Source: CAYOHP01 sp964403795 [NCBI: uncultured bacterium]
GTDB lineage: Bacteria; Muiribacteriota; UBA6191; CAZXTJ01
Length of the DNA stretch: 10,621 nucleotides
Reading direction: 5' to 3'
Assembly (NCBI GenBank): GCA_964403795.1
Contig: CAYOHP010000066.1
Coordinates: 1 to 10,621 of the forward strand
Shown: positions 6,938 to 10,621 of the stretch, piece by piece
Layout of the letters: every line of letters begins with the position of its first letter
Position numbering within the stretch: position 1 is the stretch's first letter
Notes under the pieces: model-generated
Told to the model about the DNA's origin: nothing
What the model saw: the letters and a program-made list of their open reading frames with translations, nothing else
The model's database searches: none
Made by a program: the position numbers and the translations under genes

Positions 6938-7848
6938 CCGGGCGTCCCACCGGCAAGGAACGCAAGGGAACCGCGAGGCGCCAGCGGGCCCGCCACCAGA
7001 TCGGCCGCATCACGGAGCACCTGGCCGGCGGAAACATCGTGGTCCAGGTCCGGGATGCCCGGGCCCCCGCCCTCACCGATCCGTCCCGGCTTGTGTCGAT
7101 GCCGCCGGATCGCATCCAGTGCCTGGTGCTGACCAAGAGCGACCTGGCCGACCCGGCGACCACCTCCAGGTGGGTGGCGCACTTCCGGGGCCAGGGGTTC
7201 CGGGTCCGGGCCGTCGACCAGAGCGATCCGCGCCGGGCCGCGGCCCAGCTGGTCGAGCTCATGGAGGAGGCCAGGGCCCATCTGCCCGGGAAGCGCAAGC
7301 AGGGGATGGCGGTGGTGGTGGGACTCCCCAACGTGGGCAAATCCACCCTCATCAACCGGGTGGTGGGGCGCAAGGCCATGCCGGCCGCCGATCGACCCGG
7401 CGTCACCAAGGGCGAGACCTGGTGCCGGATCACCCCCGACCTGATGCTGCTCGACACCCCCGGGGTGATCGAATCCATGGGCCGGGTGATGAGGGATGCC
7501 GGAGACGACGGCTTCGCCCTGGCCCTGCTCCGGCTCGCTCCGGCTTCCCTCTGGGATCCGGTGGACGTGGCGGCCGAGGCCCTCGCCACCCTGGGTCCCA
7601 AGCTCACCCGACCCCCCGGGGCCAGCGGCCTGGGGAGCGGGGAGGATCAGCTCCGGGAGCTGGCGATCCTCTGGAATCGGCGGGTCCGGGGCGGGGAACC
7701 CGATCTGGTGGCGACCGCCGGGAGGCTCCTCCGGGAACTCTCCGAGGGCGGCTGGGGCCGCTTCTCGCTGGAGGATCCGGCCGGTCCCCGACTGGGGGAG
7801 ACCTCCTCCGGTGGCGAGCCCGCAGCCCCGCCCGGAGGTGCGCCATAG
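6934..7848 (+). CDS. rbgA: Ribosome biogenesis GTPase RbgA/YlqF family (circularly permuted)
   Basis: RbgA-type GTPases act late in 50S subunit assembly. The 304-aa product has the G motifs in permuted order: TKSD (G4, 67-70), GLPNVGKST (G1, 130-138), a G2 Thr near 158 in GVTKGE, and DTPG (G3, 174-177). DARAPALTDPSRL (41-53) matches the family DAR motif. The C-terminal part ends with GGEPDLVATAGRLLRELSEGGWGRFSLE (683 onward is absent; the domain spans about 257-285), which resembles the RbgA C-terminal domain. The N-terminus is very basic and lacks the GHM-containing motif that holds the catalytic His9 of B. subtilis RbgA; Arg15 lies at that position by eye. Translation starts at GTG 6934, overlapping the lepB stop (GTGA). 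In many genomes rnhB follows; here ybeY does. Confidence 0.93.
   Translation: MTGRPTGKERKGTARRQRARHQIGRITEHLAGGNIVVQVRDARAPALTDPSRLVSMPPDRIQCLVLTKSDLADPATTSRWVAHFRGQGFRVRAVDQSDPRRAAAQLVELMEEARAHLPGKRKQGMAVVVGLPNVGKSTLINRVVGRKAMPAADRPGVTKGETWCRITPDLMLLDTPGVIESMGRVMRDAGDDGFALALLRLAPASLWDPVDVAAEALATLGPKLTRPPGASGLGSGEDQLRELAILWNRRVRGGEPDLVATAGRLLRELSEGGWGRFSLEDPAGPRLGETSSGGEPAAPPGGAP
7834..7839 (+). promoter_or_regulatory. Ribosome binding site supporting an AUA start for ybeY
   Basis: GGAGGT lies inside the 3' end of rbgA. Counting from the end of GGAGG (7838), six bases separate it from the ATA at 7845, an ideal spacing. The standard in-frame alternative, GTG at 7866, is 27 bases away, too far for this site to serve. 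CTG at 7854 is 15 bases away, also poor. Confidence 0.5.
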
Positions 7849-8336
7849 CCCTCCTGGACCTTCATGTGGACCGGCCGGGCCTGACGGTGCTCCGGGGCTT
7901 CACGGACCTCTTCCACGGACTCGCCGACCTCGCCGGCTTCGGCAAGGAGACCCTGGTGGAGGTGGTGATCGCCTCCGACCGCGTCATGGACCGGGTGCAT
8001 CGCGACACCATGGGCATCGCCGGCACCACCGACTGCATCGCCATCCCGACCGGCTTCGGAGACCTCGGGGCGACCGGACCCGAGCGCTTCGCGGGGGCCT
8101 TCTACCTGGGTGTCGACGAGGCCCGGCGCAACGCCAGGAGCCTGGGACACGGGGTGGACCGGGAAGTGGCCTTCGTCCTGGCCCATGGACTCCTCCACCT
8201 CACGGGGTGGGAGGACGGGGACGAGGCCGCTCGGACCCGGATGTTCGCGCACCAGGAGGAGCTGATCCGAGGTGCGGTCCGTCGCCTCGGTCGACTTCCC
8301 CGGCTGGTCCGGTTCCCTTCCGGGGCCCGCCCGTGA
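7845..8336 (+). CDS. ybeY: Endoribonuclease YbeY (16S rRNA maturation), divergent; probable non-AUG start
   Basis: YbeY is a metal-dependent RNase involved in 16S rRNA 3'-end maturation and 70S quality control. With the start at ATA 7845 the protein has 163 residues. The first strand ALLDLHV resembles the E. coli N-terminus (VILDLQL), and the core TTDCIAIP (61-68) corresponds to PTNVLSFP. The metal site is HGLLHLTGWED with His114, His118 and Asp124; E. coli has His at the third position. Conserved Arg59 of E. coli appears to be replaced. No ATG, GTG or TTG lies at the expected start; GTG 7866 would remove the first strand, CTG 7854 most of it. ATA overlaps the rbgA stop (ATAG) and has a good ribosome binding site. 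The following CNNM/CorC gene is the usual partner, which supports the identity. The start is less certain than the function. Confidence 0.85.
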   Translation: MALLDLHVDRPGLTVLRGFTDLFHGLADLAGFGKETLVEVVIASDRVMDRVHRDTMGIAGTTDCIAIPTGFGDLGATGPERFAGAFYLGVDEARRNARSLGHGVDREVAFVLAHGLLHLTGWEDGDEAARTRMFAHQEELIRGAVRRLGRLPRLVRFPSGARP

Positions 8337-9595
8337 ACCCCGAGCTCCTGGGCGGGACCGGACCCTGGATCCTGGTGGTCTCGGGTCTGGGCGTCGCCAT
8401 CGTGGTCTCGGCCGCCGAGGCGGCGATCTTCAACCTGCCCCGCCAGGGGGTGCCGGGTTGGGTCCGGGCCCACTTGAAGGCCCTGCTCCAGAGTCCCCAT
8501 CGGCTCCCCGAGGCGCTCCGGGCCTCGGGCCTGTTCGCCGACGTGATCACCTTCTCGGGCCTGGCGGTGGCACTGCTCCGCCTCGGTTCCACCGCCGGGA
8601 CCGTCGATGCCGCCCTGGTCCTGGTCGCGGTCCCGCTGGTGTTCGTCCTCTGCGAGCTCCTGCCCCGGGCCCTGGGAAGCCGCTACCCGATCCCGGTGGC
8701 GAGCCTCACCCTGGTCCCGCTCCGGATCCTGCACGCGGTGCTGGTCCCGTTCTCGCTCGGCACCCGTCCCCTGGTGCCCTTGGCGCTTCGACCCTTCGAG
8801 CCCTTCTGGGGGCACCACGACCTGCCCGACGAGGAGGAGCTGCGCGGCGTGCTCGAGCACACCGCGCGGCGGGGCGAGCTGGGTCAGGAGGGAGTCGACA
8901 TGATGCAGGGCATCCTCGGCCTCTCCGAGACCCGGGTGGCGAGCGTCATGACGCCGCGGACCCGGATCCTCTTCCTGGATGCCGAGGCCGGCTGGGAGGA
9001 GGCCATCGAGGCATTCTCCAGCTCTCCCCACCGTCGCTTGCCCATGAAGCGCAGCGGCACCGAGGAGGTCGTCGGCATCCTCTACGTCAAGGACGTGCTC
9101 GCCAAGCAGCTCACCGACGACCGGCCACCGCCCCGGGATCTCGCCCGCCGGCCGCTCTTCCTGCCCGGGGTGGCCTTCCTCGACGACGCCCTGGCGCGCC
9201 TCAGGGAGGCCGGCTACCAGATGGCCCTGGTGGTCGACGAGTGGGGCGGGATCCAGGGACTCCTCACCATGGAGGACATCCTGGAGGAGATCGTGGGCGA
9301 GATCCGGGACGAGCACGACGAGCACGAGGCCCACGCCGAGGCCTCGGCCGTGCGTCGCCACGGCACCAACCTCGACCTGGACGGGGCGCTCCCGATCGAC
9401 GAGCTCTCCGAGATCCTCGACCTGGATCTCGAGGACTGTCCCGTCACCACCCTGGCGGGATTGGTCTTCCACGAGTTCGGGTCGCTCCCCGACGTGGGCG
9501 ACGAGGTCGAGTTCCGGGGCCACCTGTTCCGGGTCATCGGACGGGACCGGAACCGGATCGCCAGGGTCCTGGTCCAGAAGAAGGCATTGTCGTGA
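8333..9595 (+). CDS. CNNM/CorC-HlyC family membrane protein (DUF21, two CBS domains, CorC_HlyC domain)
   Basis: Members of this family are inner-membrane proteins linked to magnesium or cobalt homeostasis; hemolysin annotations are historical. The 420-aa protein begins at GTG 8333, overlapping the ybeY stop as GTGA. The DUF21 region (about 1-150) has hydrophobic segments near 10-35, 68-86 and 92-115, with SAAEAAIFNL (26-35) matching the family start motif. A cytoplasmic helix leads to CBS1 (about 204-262, from VMTPRTRI) and CBS2 (about 268-325, with VVDEWGGIQGLLTMEDILEE). An acidic, His-rich linker DEHDEHEAHAE (326-336) follows, then a CorC_HlyC domain (about 345-416). All family parts are present. 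The substrate ion cannot be read from the sequence. Pairing with ybeY is widespread in bacteria. Confidence 0.92.
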   Translation: MNPELLGGTGPWILVVSGLGVAIVVSAAEAAIFNLPRQGVPGWVRAHLKALLQSPHRLPEALRASGLFADVITFSGLAVALLRLGSTAGTVDAALVLVAVPLVFVLCELLPRALGSRYPIPVASLTLVPLRILHAVLVPFSLGTRPLVPLALRPFEPFWGHHDLPDEEELRGVLEHTARRGELGQEGVDMMQGILGLSETRVASVMTPRTRILFLDAEAGWEEAIEAFSSSPHRRLPMKRSGTEEVVGILYVKDVLAKQLTDDRPPPRDLARRPLFLPGVAFLDDALARLREAGYQMALVVDEWGGIQGLLTMEDILEEIVGEIRDEHDEHEAHAEASAVRRHGTNLDLDGALPIDELSEILDLDLEDCPVTTLAGLVFHEFGSLPDVGDEVEFRGHLFRVIGRDRNRIARVLVQKKALS

Positions 9596-10621
9596 CCCAC
9601 CCCGAGCTGAGCTTGCTGGCCTTCGGATCGGCGTGGTTCCTGCTCGGGTACCTGAACGCCGCCGAAGCCGCCTTCCTCAGGGTCCGGGACGTGCGGGTCC
9701 GCCATCGGGCCGAGGGTGGCGACCGGAGGTCGGCATTCCTGGTCCGGCAGCTCGACGAGCGGGAGCGATTCCTCTCCTTCGTGGTGCTCTGCAGCAAGCT
9801 CTCCGCCTGTCTGCTGGCCCTGGTCCTCTACCGGGTGGTCTACCTCTACTGGGATTCCCCGCTCTGGCTCTGCCTGGTGATCCTCTCGGCCATGGGCTTC
9901 CTGGTGCTCACCGCCCAGCGTTTCCCGGCGGCCCTGGGATTCCGCTACGCCGACCGGCTCGCCGCCCCCCTGGTCTGGCCGCTCCGGATCCTCGAGCGCT
10001 TCCCGCTCTCGGGCCTGGCCGACCTGCTCGGCTCGCTGGTGAAGTCGACCGGGCGGTGGCTCGGGTCCCCGGTGGCGGGCGTCGAGCCGGGCTTCCGGTT
10101 CGACGAGCTGAGGACCCTGCTCGAGGCCAGCGAGGAGAGGGGGGTCCTGGACCCCGCCTCCAACCGCATGGTCCAGGCCTGCCTGCGCCTGGGCGAGGTC
10201 TCGGTGCGGATCGCCATGCTGCCCATCGACGACGTGATCATGGTCCCCGACGACGAAACCCTCGACCGGGTGCTCCGGATCGCCGGCGAGACCGGGTACT
10301 CCCGCCTCCCTCTCTACCGGGGCGAGCGCGAGAAGGTGGTCGGGTACGTCCACTCGCGGGATCTGCTGGTGGCCGCCCATCGCGATCCGTCCCGTCCGGT
10401 GGCGTCGATCCGACAGGAGATCCTGGAGGTCTCGCCGGATGCCTCGCTGCTGGCTGCTCTCCGGCTCTTCCGGTCCAGCCGCTATCACATGGCGGTGGTC
10501 CGGGAGGCGAGCGGCCGGGCCCTCGGGGTGATCACCATCGAGGACGTCCTGGAACGAATCGTCGGGGCCATCGAGGACGAGCACGACGATCCGTCCGGGA
10601 TGCTCCAGGACCTGGGGGGCG
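9592..10621 (+). CDS. Second CNNM/CorC-like protein (DUF21 plus CBS pair), 3' end beyond the window
   Basis: An open frame from GTG 9592 runs without a stop to the window edge (343 codons). It overlaps the previous stop as GTGA, and AAGG at 9581-9584 is a suitable ribosome binding site. The layout repeats the upstream gene: a DUF21-like membrane part with LNAAEAAFLRV (21-31) and hydrophobic segments near 5-25, 62-84 and 91-108, then CBS1 (about 206-262) and CBS2 (about 268-328). CBS2 ends ITIEDVLERIVGAIEDEHDD, as in the family. The sequence has diverged: the MTPR motif that opens CBS1 reads MLPI (209-212), and CBS2 has AVVREASGRALGVIT instead of VVDEWGG. It may form a heteromer with its neighbour or have a different ion or ligand. 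Whether a CorC_HlyC domain follows cannot be seen. Confidence 0.9.
   Translation, partial: MTHPELSLLAFGSAWFLLGYLNAAEAAFLRVRDVRVRHRAEGGDRRSAFLVRQLDERERFLSFVVLCSKLSACLLALVLYRVVYLYWDSPLWLCLVILSAMGFLVLTAQRFPAALGFRYADRLAAPLVWPLRILERFPLSGLADLLGSLVKSTGRWLGSPVAGVEPGFRFDELRTLLEASEERGVLDPASNRMVQACLRLGEVSVRIAMLPIDDVIMVPDDETLDRVLRIAGETGYSRLPLYRGEREKVVGYVHSRDLLVAAHRDPSRPVASIRQEILEVSPDASLLAALRLFRSSRYHMAVVREASGRALGVITIEDVLERIVGAIEDEHDDPSGMLQDLGG

Noticed and set aside
8102-10584. Two long overlapping minus-strand open frames opposite the CNNM genes
   Set aside because: They overlap each other and the well-supported plus-strand genes, and have low-complexity Gln/Glu/His/Gly-rich translations.

Overview
The window is a very GC-rich bacterial chromosome segment carrying one long, tightly packed, plus-strand block of housekeeping genes. 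The order is ffh - rpsP - rimM - trmD - (secreted S9 dipeptidyl-peptidase) - rplS - lepB - rbgA - ybeY - CNNM/CorC - second CNNM/CorC, which runs off the right edge. I see no tRNA, rRNA, CRISPR array, insertion sequence or phage gene. High GC, the classical ffh/rpsP/rimM/trmD/rplS order, a secreted prolyl-oligopeptidase-family enzyme and the ybeY-corC pairing suggest a high-GC, probably Gram-negative lineage such as Acidobacteriota, Gemmatimonadota, Myxococcota or a relative. That placement is inference and of low confidence.

Region 1-172 is the ffh upstream region. It has a plausible -35/extended -10 promoter and a GC-rich hairpin in the leader. Region 173-3239 holds the SRP GTPase gene ffh and three ribosome or tRNA maturation genes: rpsP (S16), rimM (S16-dependent 30S maturation) and trmD (tRNA m1G37 methyltransferase). 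Region 3236-5566 is an intruder in this otherwise conserved order, an exported DPP-IV-like serine peptidase that overlaps the trmD stop codon. Region 5567-5692 is the only sizeable gap after ffh. It carries a second copy of the extended -10 motif seen before ffh, followed by a strong stem-loop at the expected 5' end of the rplS mRNA.

Region 5693-10621 holds rplS (L19) and then membrane and ribosome-quality genes: signal peptidase I with an unusual N-terminal beta-rich domain, the 50S-assembly GTPase RbgA, the endoribonuclease YbeY, and two tandem CNNM-type transporter or CBS-domain proteins. Most junctions overlap by 4 nt (ATGA or GTGA), so translation is probably coupled. The rbgA/ybeY junction is ATAG, which points to a possible AUA start codon for ybeY.

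The genes act together in protein export (Ffh targets, LepB cleaves), ribosome assembly and quality control (S16, RimM, L19, RbgA, YbeY) and decoding fidelity (TrmD). The most unusual points are the LepB N-terminal domain, the missing catalytic-histidine motif in RbgA, the altered zinc ligand and start codon of YbeY, the peptidase insertion with its paired promoter/leader, and the diverged second CNNM paralogue. No wholly new multi-gene system is evident.
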